From Hawksworthiomyces lignivorus (taxonomy: Eukaryota > Ascomycota > Sordariomycetes > Ophiostomatales > Ophiostomataceae), in assembly GCA_002917075.1 (NCBI GenBank), contig NTMA01000020.1, positions 248,001-312,000 of the forward strand: 64,000 nt of DNA, in the 5' to 3' direction. Of the stretch, positions 22,481 through 32,606 are shown piece after piece. Each line of letters begins with the position of its first letter. Position 1 is the stretch's first letter. Both the position numbers and the translations under genes were made by a program. Under the pieces are notes generated by a model. It did not search any database and was not told the origin of the DNA. It saw only the letters and a program-made list of their open reading frames with translations.

Positions 22481-24108
22481 CTACTGGTCATCCACGACGT
22501 GCAGATAAGCCTTCTCCTCTCTCCGTTCCCGCTCCGTTGTTGGCGGCAGGTCGTAGAAGGACGAGCTGCGGTATCCTTGCTGCAGGGGAAGTTAGCCATA
22601 TGTGCAACGCAAGGAAATTAGGGGAAGAAGTGGACAGAGCACGCACCAGGTAGTGGTAGGTGTAGTTGCTGATCTCGCCGGGCTCGATGCCGAGGTCCTT
22701 GAAGGTCTTGGCGGTCTCGTCGATGACCTGGTCGTGGAACTCGCGCTCGACGTCCTCGCCGGACAGCACGGGCCACCAGAGGACGCGGTTGAGCAGCTCG
22801 GCGGCGGGCTTGAGCACGGCCTTGGGCAGGTTGATGTGGCGGCGCTTCTTGTAGATCTCGCGGTCGACGAGCTCGGCGATCTCGGCGGTGGAGTAGTTCT
22901 TGGGCCCGAACAGCTCAAAGGTCTGGCCGGCGGTGTTGTCGTCGTAGAGCATCAGCTCGAGGGCCTGGCCGACATCGATGACGTGCACGGGCCAGTAGCG
23001 CTCCTGCATGTTGTTGGCGGTGAACAGGTTGTAGACGCCGGCGAGGCGCAGCAGCAGGTTGTCCTCGAAGCCGAACATGGGCGCGGGGCGCACGAGCGTG
23101 GTCTCGGGGAAGATGGCGCGGGCGACGGCCTCGCCGCGGCCCTTGGTCGCGAAGAACTCGGACGGCGACTGCGCGTCCGCGTTGTACGACGACACGTGGA
23201 TGTACCGGTCGACGTCGTACTTGGCCACGGCCTCGACGATGCGCTCCGTGCCCTCCACGTGCACGTCTTCCAGGGTGAAGTTCCTGCACAGCGGGTTAGC
23301 GTTAGCCCGGCACTCTACGTGCTACTCTAGGTCCGCGGCGCGTTCGCCGCGGCAGATGCTGGTACGTACTTGGTCGGGTAGTTCCGTCCCACCAGGTTGT
23401 AGACGACGTCTGAGTGTCTGACGCTCTCCTCGATGGACGCCGTGTTCCGCAGGTCGTATTCCTAGACGGTACGTGTCAGATAAGCTACACATTCGAGGCG
23501 GGAAGAAGAGCGTTATCGTACCATGAAGATGACCCGGCCAAGATCACCGGAGACCTTGAGATGGCGCTTGGCCATCTCCTCGCGGAAGGGGACGACGACT
23601 GTGCATCCTTGCCGAGCTATTGTGGACATCCGCGTCAGTTTCTTCCACCAAGCCACGTCTCAGTATCACTGAGAGGCTGCGGCCGTCGAGGACCAAAAAG
23701 AACGCACCTAGCCTGTTCACGATATAGCGACCCAGAGCACCCGTAGCACCGAACACCGTAGCCGTGTGGCCTATGCGCAACAGTTAGCAAGAGGACATGC
23801 GGCGAATGAACCCCGTCTGAGGTCTTTGGCGTGCGAAAAAGACGTGGCAGAGAGCGGAATCGAGAGCTCGCGTACCTCCAAGAGACGATCTAAGAGCAAG
23901 AGAGAGTCAGCGTTAGCCCAGCCACTCGAGGCCCCCAGTCCAAGCAATTCGTATGGGGTCGTCCATACCTTCCACCCTGTACCCGGATAATGGGCTTTCC
24001 GGTGCGCGTTATGGTGAGATCAGAGATGAGCCGGCGCTGCTGCTGCTGGAGGACGCTCCGGGCGATCTTCTGCGATGACCGCACGGCGGCGGCCGGAAGG
24101 GACGACAT
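22481..24108 (-). CDS. NADH:ubiquinone oxidoreductase 40-kDa subunit (NDUFA9 type)
   Basis: Seven exons on the minus strand: 24108-23969, 23889-23876 (14 nt), 23770-23708, 23616-23522, 23461-23370, 23283-22647 and 22579-22481, joining to 379 codons. The N-terminus is a mitochondrial presequence with many Arg/Gln and no acidic residues up to RRLISD. The NAD(P)-binding dinucleotide fold GHTATVFGATGALGRYI is rebuilt only when the 14-nt micro-exon is included. Further family blocks are VVVPFREEMAKRHLKVSGDL, YNLVGRNYPTKNF, VHVEGTERIVEAV and IHVSSYNAD, and VRPAPMFG. The protein is an accessory subunit of respiratory complex I that binds NADPH tightly at the hinge of the peripheral arm. Its divergent partner upstream is RPN9. 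Confidence 0.95.
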
Positions 24109-24746
24109 CACGGCGACGGCCCAATGTGAGCAGGAGGAAGAGGAGGGCAGAGAGAGACGAAGGGTCAATCGACAAAATAGGCACGTTGTGCGTCGACTGT
24201 TGCGGTCAATTGGCTCGATTGGCGGCGAGCTTCCCCGGCATCCGATGGACCAGTTTCGATTTCGGCTGTTGCGTTTTTGCTGGTGGAACGAAGAGAAGCA
24301 AAAGTAATGATGGCCATCCCATTGGCGGGCTGCCTTTCTGTACGTCACGTGAACAGCCGAGCGATTTGGGGAAAATTGCAGCTAGCGGGGTTATTTGCTT
24401 AGCAGATCGGAGAATCAATTATGCGCAATTTCCTCTGCTGGAAGCTGGAATTTAGTGGGAAGAGGAAGGCGGGACCCAGGCCAACAGCCAGGCCTGCCAG
24501 GCTCCATTCGAGCCGCGTCTGCTGGTTGTAGTAAGAGGGAGAGCTGCTGGAAGCTTCGCACACCAACCAACGACCAGCCTTCAGCTTCTGCACGTACAAT
24601 ACGCACACGACAGCGAGAAAAGCGGACAATCACAACAACGAAGCCGTATCACACGAGCAACAGAACAATCAGCTACGACTGTGTCCCTTTTGCAATCGAG
24701 ACAACTATCTTTTCCACCTCTAATCACACACATCCCGCTCGCAACC
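24109..24746. promoter_or_regulatory. Divergent promoter between NDUFA9-type gene and RPN9
   Basis: The 638-base spacer must drive two divergent housekeeping genes. Visible candidate sites are CCAAT at 24121-24125 and its reverse complement ATTGG at 24209-24213, 24218-24222 and 24321-24325. These could bind the CCAAT-binding (Hap-type) complex that regulates respiratory genes. A palindromic TCACGTGA lies at 24345-24352, an E-box as used by Cbf1-like bHLH factors. The sites are seen; the binding is inferred. I did not find the Rpn4 proteasome element on inspection. Confidence 0.5.
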
Positions 24747-26026
24747 ATGAGCGCCGAGGCGTTGGCCGACTTCCTCGACGAGCAGCGCGATGCTGCGCCC
24801 GAGGAGCTGCAGGCCGCCATCCTGGAGATCGAGAGTCTGTGGGAGCGCAAGCTGTGGCACCAGCTGACCGATGCGCTGCTGTCTCTGTTCAACGACGAGA
24901 AGAGCGAGGATCTGCGGCTGCCGTTCTTCAAGGTGTTTGTGCTCAAGTTTGCCGACAAGATCAACCAGCTCAAGTTTGTCGACCTGGCCCTGAAGGCCGC
25001 CGAGTCATGTCAAGGTGGGTTCTGTTCTGGGGTGCTGTTCTGGGTTGCACTCGGACGAATCTGATTTCTTTCTTTCCTTGTTTCGCTCTTGCTCTCCTTC
25101 TTTCTCATTGTCCACACGCCGAACTGACAGCTGCTTCTCCAGACGAAAAAGAGACGCTCGCCTTCCTCGAGTCGGTGGCGAAGAAGGTGGACCACGAGGA
25201 CTCGCAGGACGCCTTTGTGTTTGCGACGATCGCGGTGGCGCGGGAGAAGCTGACGCTGCGGGACTTTGAGGGCGCGCGGGCGGACCTGGACCGGTCGGAG
25301 CGGGTGCTGGACACGTTCGACGCCGTGGAGAACGTGGTGCACGCGGCGTTCTACGACACCAACGCGCTGTACTACCAGGCCAAGCTGGACTTTGCCCTGT
25401 ACTACCGCAACGCGCTGCTGTACCTGGCGTGCGTGGACGTGGCGGCCCTGGACGAGGACGACCGCCACGACCGCGCGTACAAGCTGAGCCTGGCGGCGCT
25501 GGTGTCGTCGAGCATCTACAACTTTGGCGAGCTGCTGCTGCACCCGATCCTGGACGCGCTGTCGACGGCCGACGACGACGACAACTGGCTGCGCGAGCTG
25601 CTGTTCGCCTTCAACCGCGGCGACCTGCGGGCCTACGAGCGCCAGGCCGCCCGCATCGCCGCCAACCCGCTGCTGGCCAAGCACAGCAGCCAGCTGCGCC
25701 AGAAGATCTATCTGGCCGCCCTGACCGAGGCTGTCTTCCGCCGCCCGCCCCACCAGCGGTCCATGACCTTTGCCACCATCGCCCAGGAGACGCGCGTGCA
25801 GCCCGACGAGATCGAGCACCTCGTCATGAAGGCCCTCAGCCTGGGCCTGCTGCGCGGCACCATCGACCAGGTCGCCGAGGTCGCCCACATCAACTGGGTC
25901 CAGCCCAAGGTGCTGGACCTCAAGCAGATCGAGAACATGCGCCAGCGGCTGGCCGAGTGGGGCGGCAGCGTCAACCAGCTGGGCAACTGGATCGAGCGCG
26001 TCGGCCAGGACGTGTGGGCGGCGTAG
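24747..26026 (+). CDS. RPN9: 26S proteasome regulatory lid subunit Rpn9
   Basis: Two exons, 24747-25014 and 25143-26026, with a 128-nt GT-AG intron, make 383 codons. Start ACCATGAGC at 24747. Diagnostic blocks are LADFLDEQRD, LWERKLWHQLTDAL, FADKINQLK, NFGELLLHPILDAL, LLFAFNRGDL and the C-terminal PCI-domain stretch (about residues 240-340) with FRRPPHQRSMTF, VQPDEIEHLVMKALSLGLL and INWVQPKVLD. The end, GNWIERVGQDVWAA, is the expected Rpn9/PSMD13 terminus. Rpn9 is a PCI subunit of the lid of the 19S regulatory particle and supports assembly and stability of Rpn10-containing proteasomes. Length is normal and nothing is missing. Confidence 0.96.
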
Positions 26027-26513
26027 AGCGGGCCATAGAGAGAGAAAGAGAGAAGAGCGAGGACCGGCTGGCGGGGTGGCAAGGGAGCATCAGCGTTGCG
26101 GAAATTTGTTTTTTCACATACACATATAACGCTACAAGAAAACTACACATAGGACAAGAACCAAGACGGAACTGGGAAGATACACCTGGACGGAAAAAGT
26201 TCTTTGTACAATACAACAATGAAATGGGTTTATAAGTTGTTTTTGGTCTTGATTAATAGAGATAATGTTAACAAAAAAAGAGAAAAGCGCAGAGCCCGGC
26301 TACCAATTTAAACAAATAAGATATATGACCGTCGGTGTGAGTTTTAAAAAAGAAACAATGCCTCTAGATTTTTGTAACGCCCTATCTCCCATGTTTGCCG
26401 CTGCGGCATGCATCCTGCCGGAAAACAAATTAGTGCAACCGGCGTCCATTTTCTTTCCTCCCTTTATTTTCGTCTCTGCATCTTTCCTTTTCGTTTCAAA
26501 AGCATTCCGCGGG
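26027..26513. other. Intergenic between convergent RPN9 and GAA1
   Basis: Holds both 3' UTRs. No further gene supported. Confidence 0.5.
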
Positions 26514-28595
26514 CTATGCGGACTTTGGCTTGGCGGCGGCGGGGCCCGGCTGGCCGAGCACGAGGACGGAGGCGACCAGCCAGGCGGGCCACCAGACGCA
26601 CCAGATGACGACGGCCGTGTACATGCCGCAGACGTCCCAGCCGAAGGCGGCGAGGCGCAGGGCCTCGGCGACATCGAGGCGCCAGACGGCGCAGCACGCG
26701 ACGAGCACGGCGGGGGGGGAGACGAGATTGAGCAGCAGGGCGGCGGCGGGGCGCAGCCAGGCCGGGGTGCCGGGGCCGCCAAAGGGGCCGACAAAGGTCA
26801 GCGGGGTGGCGAGCAGGCCGACGAGGAAGGCGAGGGAGAAGTTGAGGGTGGCCAGCGAGGCCAGGAACATGCCGAGGAGCAGCAGCGAGAAGGACTTGAT
26901 GAGCTGGTACTGCTGGACCGAGGGGCGGTAGTAGACGGTGAGCAGGCGGGAGACGGCGTGGGGGAGCACGGCGTCGGCGGCGACGAAGGCGATGAAGACA
27001 GGGGTGAGGAGCTGCGAGACGAGTTAGCTAGGTTGCACGTATAGCGAGGGAAAAACAGCCAAAGAAAAAGCAAAGAAAGAGGAAAAGGACGACATACCCA
27101 AGCCGGAATGTGGTTGAACAGGTAGAGGGGCGCGGTGCCGAGCGCCTGGCAGACGGCGACGACGGCCAGGGGCAGGAAGAGGTCGCGCTCGGCGGTTGCG
27201 GGTGCGGGCGTAGACGCTGCATCTGGCGTCTTGTCGGCGGACGTCTTGTCGGCGAGTGGCGGCGGCGGCGGCGGCGAGGCAGGCTGGCCGCTCTTGATCC
27301 AGAGGGCGATGGCCATGATGGTAAAGTTGGCGGCGAGCAGCATGGCGCTGGGCAGGTAGGTGCCGATGCTGACGAAGCGCTCGCGGCCCATGAGCAGGTA
27401 GAAGAAGAAGCTCTGGTGGAGGTGCTCGAGCAGGTTGTTGAGGCTGCGGAAGGTGCCCTCGAGGATGCGGCCCATGGCCATCTCGTCGTGCTGCCAGCCG
27501 GCGGGGACGACGCGGCCGTCGGGGGTGGCGGCGGTGGCCGTGTAGGGCTGCAGGGTGACGGCGTCGACGTGGTAGGCCATGAAGGCGCTGTGGGCGCCGG
27601 TGGCGGCGCCCAGCCCCTGGCGCAGCATGCCGCGCAGCATGGTGCGCAGGCGGTCGCGGTAGCCGTCGCCGCGGCGCCACATCTCCTGCAGGGCGACGCC
27701 GGCGCCCATCTGGCCGCTGGCGATGTTGACGACCGAGTTGATCAGGTCCAGGTTGGGCAGCTGGCCGTTGACGCCGTCGTACACAATGTGCACGGCCGAG
27801 AAGCTGCCGTCGGCCGCGTCCGCCACCGGGTTCGGGTCCGCCAGCGTGTAGTCCAGCGCCACCGCGCCCTGCAGCGCCCCCGACTTGCGCGGCAGCGCCG
27901 CCACCGCCCGCCCGTCGTGCGCGTCGTGGTACGCGTCCACCCACGCCTGCGGGCCCGCCACGCTGTCCGGCGGAAACAGAAACACAATGTCCTTGGACCA
28001 CAGCGACCACCGCCGGAAGTACCGCGCCAGCGCCAGCGCCAGCGCCACCCCGTGCGCGTTGGCCGCCCCCGACGCCCCCGTCCACGGCGCCACCAGCACC
28101 AGCGCCTCCGTGGCGTCGCCCCGCGGCGCCTGCAGGATCGCGTACAGGTTCTCCCCCGCCGTCGTGCCGCCCGCCGTCCGGTATGTGTAGTTCTGCCGGC
28201 CGATCTTGAGCCCCGCCGGCTGCAGGATCGCCGCCAGGTGGTCGTTGATCTCGGCGTTGGGGCGGCCCAGCAGCGCCGTCACCTCGTGCTTGTACGCGCG
28301 GAAGACGTGCTGGTCGCTGCCCCCAAAGTACGTGTGCACCTGGCCCGGCAGCAGGGCGTTCTCCGAGATGTACGTGCGCCGCGAGTACGAGTCCAGCGGG
28401 AGCAGCAGCAGCGAGGCCACGCCGACCAGGACGCAGAGCAGCGACAGGTACGGCGGCAGCTTGAGGATGCGCGGGTCGCGCCGGAGGCTGACGAGAGAAG
28501 CTGCAGAAAGCATTAGCGAGAAAAGCAAGGAATGGCCAATTTCTCAAGACATAAAAGAGCTCAGGTCTCTAGGACATACATATTAAGCTCGGCAT
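26514..28595 (-). CDS. GAA1: GPI transamidase subunit Gaa1
   Basis: Three exons on the minus strand: 28595-28580 (16 nt), 28500-27098 and 27011-26514, joining to 638 codons. The tiny first exon supplies MPSLI; joined to SSLVSLRRDPRILKLPPYL it gives the normal fungal Gaa1 start, ahead of the first membrane helix (about residues 20-42). Key blocks are YISENALLPGQVHTYFGG, the M28-peptidase-like lumenal domain (APWTGASGAANAHGVALALA, IVFLFPPDS), LEHLHQSFFFYLL and four to five C-terminal hydrophobic helices. Gaa1 is part of the ER GPI transamidase with Gpi8, Gpi16, Gpi17 and Gab1, which attaches GPI anchors to proteins. A Pro/Lys-rich cytosolic loop (about residues 425-450) is low complexity. A 468-codon antisense frame overlaps it and is a composition shadow. 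Confidence 0.95.
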
Positions 28596-29312
28596 CGTGA
28601 ACAGAGGCGCTGTGATGCACGAATTCCCATGCTGGCAGAGGTGGAAGAGAAGCTCCAGCTCTGGACACGAATATGGTAGCAGTTTAATACGAGAAGGGCG
28701 TTTTTAGCGCGTTCAGGCACACAACCCCCCTAACCCCCCCTATTTCGCTAATTCCTCAGCGGCCTAAAATTAATTAACGGATACGAGCATATGCGAGAGT
28801 ATGCATATAACGACGTTTCTTTCCAAAGGTGACGACAAAAAACAGCAGCACAGCAAAACGGTAATAAAATCGTGAAGTTTCAAAATATAAATTGACACTA
28901 AAAGGGAAGATAGTTTCCCGTGAGGTACTGTATAAATTTCTTAGAACCAGCACCAAGGCACATCTAAAAAAAAGTCCTGATGCAAAATGCCGTCCGCACC
29001 AGTAGTAGCCCTCCATTAAAGTGCAGCATCGAGACCGCTTTCTTTCAAATTGTCCCATATCTCATCACCTAAACGAAAGCAAAAGAAAGTAAACGCAGTC
29101 GAGGCTCATACTTGACTTTGTTCTCCTTCCAGCTGCTGCTTATCAACTATCCACATACAACCTCATTTCTTCCAACATCATCAACCTCTTCTTCCCCCTT
29201 CTGTACACTCGCAATTTTGCAGCCCATCCACTCTAATCTTAGAATATCTATCGGAGGAATATCAGCTTCGCCGGGGACTCATTTAAGCAGCCGCTGCCCT
29301 TGATCACCAAAT
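28596..29312. other. Intergenic, divergent promoters
   Basis: Upstream region of GAA1 on the left. The last 150 bases are C/T-rich (many CTTC and CAAC) and look like the leader of the gene at 29313. No coding sequence supported. Confidence 0.45.
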
Positions 29313-29771
29313 ATGGCCTCTCCAGTCACTTATCCGTCACCAGAGGAATGCGTTGCAAGGCTCCGCGCCATGTTCGCCGGTGTGAACGTTGGCAGCGATG
29401 ACTCCCGAGTTGCTATGGAGGTTCAAAGCCAGGTCCAGAAAATGATCAACCAGCGCATGGCATACGGGCAGACAAATTTGGGCAGACGTATGGATCACAT
29501 CGTCCAAGCGAAAAGCATCGGCCATACCGATAGTGAGTCGGTCAGAATCGATTACTTCGCTGCCAAGATTTTCAGCAAAGGCGGCTATCCCCTCGAATGC
29601 ATTAAAAAAAAACATGACCGAGGCCGGCCATGGAATGCTCTTGAGGGATCGGGTTCCCGCTGCTTTGGCGTCGAAGGCGGTTTTGAAGAGTTGCTCCCTT
29701 TCCATTTCTTCGCCGCCGGTGGTATACTGCCTATGATAGCCTCAGTAGTGACCTTGGAATTTTCTCGATGA
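29313..29771 (+). CDS. Hypothetical protein, unrecognised, end uncertain
   Basis: The ATG at 29313 (AATATGGCC, A at -3 and G at +4) follows a pyrimidine-rich leader and opens 152 codons. The first hundred residues look protein-like with ordinary fungal codon choice (start MASPVTYPSPEECVARLRAM; later MINQRMAYGQTNLGRRMD). A nine-A run at about 29604-29613 encodes KKK. Beyond it the translation loses coding character and overlaps coding-like sequence on the other strand. The true protein may therefore end, splice or be frameshifted around 29610. No domain is recognised. Confidence 0.4.
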   Translation: MASPVTYPSPEECVARLRAMFAGVNVGSDDSRVAMEVQSQVQKMINQRMAYGQTNLGRRMDHIVQAKSIGHTDSESVRIDYFAAKIFSKGGYPLECIKKKHDRGRPWNALEGSGSRCFGVEGGFEELLPFHFFAAGGILPMIASVVTLEFSR

Positions 29772-30112
29772 CTGCTTCGAATTTGCCAATTTTAGATTTG
29801 ATTAAGTCGAACTTGGCTTCTTCTATAATTTTGTGGATTGCATGCGCACTTGTGGGATCAAGGGCCTCGATCTTGGCTGCAATGGCTTCAGCCTTTTGAA
29901 CAAGCTGGCACACATGATTTTTTACGTCGTGCAAATTATTGCTGCTCGTTGCCGAGATCATGTAGCTTGTCTTTCATGGCATATTCATTTTCCACCAACC
30001 AGAGTAGAGTTTCTTTCATTTCCTTGAAACTGCTGTCAGATTCCAGACAAACGATCTTCTGGGCAGCGTCGTTGCGATGCTCTGCTTCGTGTATTGAGAG
30101 CGAGACGGCCTA
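29590..30112 (-). pseudogene. Broken coiled-coil-like reading frame
   Basis: Reading the minus strand from 30112 gives a stretch with clear coding texture (DAAQKIVCLESDSSFKEMKE, then ENEYAMKDKLHDLGNEQQ) that stops at TAA near 29958. The sense continues at once in another frame (NLHDVKNHVCQLVQKAEAIA, then KIIEEAKFDLIKSKIGKFEA). A second frame change near 29745 leads into a Lys/Pro/Ser-rich tail. No good start codon exists. The helical, charged pattern suggests a coiled-coil or helical-bundle protein. Two frame breaks favour a decayed gene, though unseen introns could explain one. Family unknown. Confidence 0.35.
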
Positions 30113-30198
30113 ACCCCTCGACTCTACCTACCACCAAGACCACCACAACTCAACTAAACTCCCCAGATCAGCCTTTACAAGGCTGATCCGGAGAGTTC

Positions 30199-30957
30199 TT
30201 AGCATTCCTGCTTGAGGGAGTGCACGAAGTTGCCTCCCTTACATGCGTAGTTGGCCAAGTTATGTGATGAGACTGGCCGGGTCGGCCTCTGGCATACGGC
30301 CAGTGGCTATTTTCAGTTCTCAACTAATTCGAAACCAATTGACTTCGTGTTGTTCCCACGAATAGCCTCTACTCTGGTCGGAAGCCGTATCTGCTCAGAA
30401 AGTGTGTATTCAGGTGCCTGCCTATTCTATGAGCCTGTATGTAGCGGAAACTAGAAGATGGAGAGGATGGCTCTCTTCGATTCTACTAGGCTCTATGAGA
30501 TTTTAAGAACAAACGCGAGAATAGCAAACGGCCCGAAGGGGGAAATTTTTGTGTGTTATCTTACATCTCTCAAATCTTTTCATCTGCGCTGCTTCTATCG
30601 TGAAGACGTGGCTCATCATCGTTGACAGAATTGTTCGGCCCCCATCTGCTCCATTTTCACATCCTACGAGGCACTTCTTCCCTAAAACACTCTGTATCTT
30701 CTCTGTAAGAGCGCTGTGCATGGGGAGTCGTACGCTTAAGAGATCTTTAAAAACGGTCGTAGCGTTTCGATCCCCTGACTGCTTCCACAAGATTGCAGAA
30801 GTCAGTTGTTGGGTCATGTGCGAGAACCAGCAGACTGAGGTACTTCTTCTTCGCATTTGCAGAAAAAAACATTCGCTGCCGCACCCGGTATGAAGTCTGC
30901 CTCGGAGTCGGCCACTTCAAGATGGCGAAGTCTGTTCCGTAAATATTCTCGGACCAT
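30199..30957 (-). CDS. Putative spliced or decaying gene of unknown family
   Basis: The best start is an ATG at 30957 (MVREYLRNRLRHLEVADSEA). Exon 1 (30957-30844) ends at a GTACCT donor. A 65-nt intron with a CTGAC branch-like site leads to exon 2 (30778-30565), which includes VFKDLLSVRLPMHSALTEKI and KKCLVGCENGADGGRTILS. Further coding-like sequence follows on the same strand (APEYTLSEQIRLPTRVEAIR, then NLANYACKGGNFVHSLKQEC, ending at TAA 30199-30201). I could not join exon 2 to it in phase with consensus sites, and a TGA and a TAG interrupt it. It may be a real gene with unusual introns or a recent pseudogene. No family recognised. Confidence 0.3.
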
Positions 30958-31070
30958 CTTCTTGATTTGTTTCTTTGTCTAGGGCATGGTGGACACCTGG
31001 CACACGAATTCCAGTGCTTTCGGCTTGCAGTCGTTTAGCTCTTCTGCAGCTCAGAGTGTTTACTCTGTTT

Positions 31071-31100
31071 TTCTTTCTTTCTTTCTTTCTTTCTCTCTTT
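31071..31100. repeat. TTTC microsatellite
   Basis: Tandem CTTT/TTTC units ending in a CTCTCTTT variant. Confidence 0.8.
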
Positions 31101-31217
31101 GTAGAAACAATGTATCTATTCATTAAGTACTAAAAAGTCTTTTCGAGTTTCCAACGCCCTCAACGAAAGGATCAAATGAGATTACAACATACGCCATGGT
31201 CTGAGATATATGTATAG

Positions 31218-31227
31218 ATGTGTGTGT

Positions 31228-31262
<35 letters not shown>
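31218..31262. repeat. TG dinucleotide microsatellite
   Basis: About 22 TG units with one A interruption, downstream of the rhomboid gene. It can adopt Z-DNA and is likely length-polymorphic. Confidence 0.9.
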
Positions 31263-31265
<3 letters not shown>

Positions 31266-31440
31266 CCCGCCGTCGGAGAAACCATAGCCGGTCAAAACAA
31301 AAGCCCCATTCCCAGGAAAGATGATGCACTACTCCCTTATTATAATCATACGTACGCGCCTGTAAAACCGCAGAAGAAAAGAAAAGAAAAGAATGAGGTC
31401 CGTGCTTGACCATCTTTTGGAGAGGGAGCGAGACGCCGCT

Positions 31441-32606
31441 TCAGGGGCCGAGCCGCTGCGTCGAGCCCACGAGGCCGATGGCGGGCGCGGCGCCGGCGGG
31501 GCCGCCCGAGGCGCCGGGCAGGACGCCGAAGCGGCCGTAGGTCTTCTGGTCGACGCTGACGTAGCGGGGCAGGCGGGCCAGCAGGTTGAGGCGGCCCTCG
31601 ATCCAGCGGAGGGCGGTCTCTGGCGGCGAGAGGAACTTGAGGTAGCCGAGGCCGCAGCCGTAGCCGACGGCCAGGCCGCACAGGTGGCCCGACAGGCTCG
31701 TGTGCGGCACCAGGGCGGCCACCACAAAGACGAAGAAGAGCGGCGTCGTCCACGTCGGCACGGGGATGGAGGCGACCACAAACGACGGGTTGCTGCGGTA
31801 CGTGCGCATGGCCTCGATGCCCAGCAGGAGAAAGACCCAGATGCTGGAGAAAAGGGGAGAAAAAGAAGACAATCTAGTCAGCATGGGGGCAATTACAAAA
31901 CGAAAGAAAAAAAGCAAGGCAGGGGAGATGACAAGAGGAAGGTGGGTGGCTCTCACCTGGCGCCCATGATGGTGGTGTCCAAGCGGAAGAAGCGCTCAAA
32001 CACAACGTAGAGCACTGCCGGCAGGGTGGAGAAGGCTGTTGTCAAGGGTCAGCGGCCAGTCACGCCAGAGCGTTGCTCGGACTGGGAAGGAGGGAAGTAC
32101 GAACGGCCGAAGAAGAGCGCCAGCGTGGTCAGCGTGCCGTGCTCGCTCTCGAACCGGTCGAGAAGGGGGACCAGCGCCGAGAGGTTCGCCAGCATGTGGA
32201 AGAGGTTCATGTGGATGAGCGGGAACGTGTTTGTTCGGTAGACTGTCAAGCACACGGTCGGTTAGAAAGAGACAGCCGAGAAAAAAGGCAGTATGGCCCT
32301 GCACGACAGGAAAGGGGGAGAGGAGGGATTGGATGGCATTGCGGCATAGGGGAGAGACGCACGAGTCGCAAAGGAGAGCTTTTCCGGAATGAGGGAGCCC
32401 CAGGCGCGGAGGTCCCAGAACGGCAGGAGATCCAGCAGGTAGAGGAGGACGATGAGGGCGAACATCAGGCGCGTGAACAGCGGCAGGCGGGCGAGGTAGG
32501 AGCGCGTGGAGCGCGCGGCGTTGAGGCTGGAGGCCGCTGAGGATCCGCGCGGCGCCCAGAGGCCGGCAGCGCCGGACCGTCTCGGCTGCGGCGACGGCGA
32601 TGGCAT
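31441..32606 (-). CDS. Rhomboid-family intramembrane serine protease
   Basis: Four exons on the minus strand: 32606-32363, 32242-32105, 32035-31957 and 31843-31441, joining to 287 codons. The first membrane helix is near residues 43-65 (LMFALIVLLYLLDLLPFW). The conserved HMNLFHMLANLSALVP loop carries the rhomboid His/Asn. The catalytic Ser is in MGASIWVFLL (Ser154, whose codon is split by the third intron) and the catalytic His in SLSGHLCGLAVGYGCG (His207). This Ser/His dyad order and the GxS form without a following Gly match the fungal Rbd2 subgroup. In Aspergillus and fission yeast, Rbd2/RbdB helps cleave the sterol-responsive SREBP factor at the Golgi. The short C-terminus lacks the extra seventh helix of PARL-type mitochondrial rhomboids. 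Subgroup assignment is an inference. Confidence 0.88.

Noticed and set aside
27110..28516. 468-codon plus-strand frame opposite GAA1
   Set aside because: It is antisense to a clear Gaa1 gene. The Val/Gly/Ala/Arg-rich translation is the usual by-product of GC-rich third positions.
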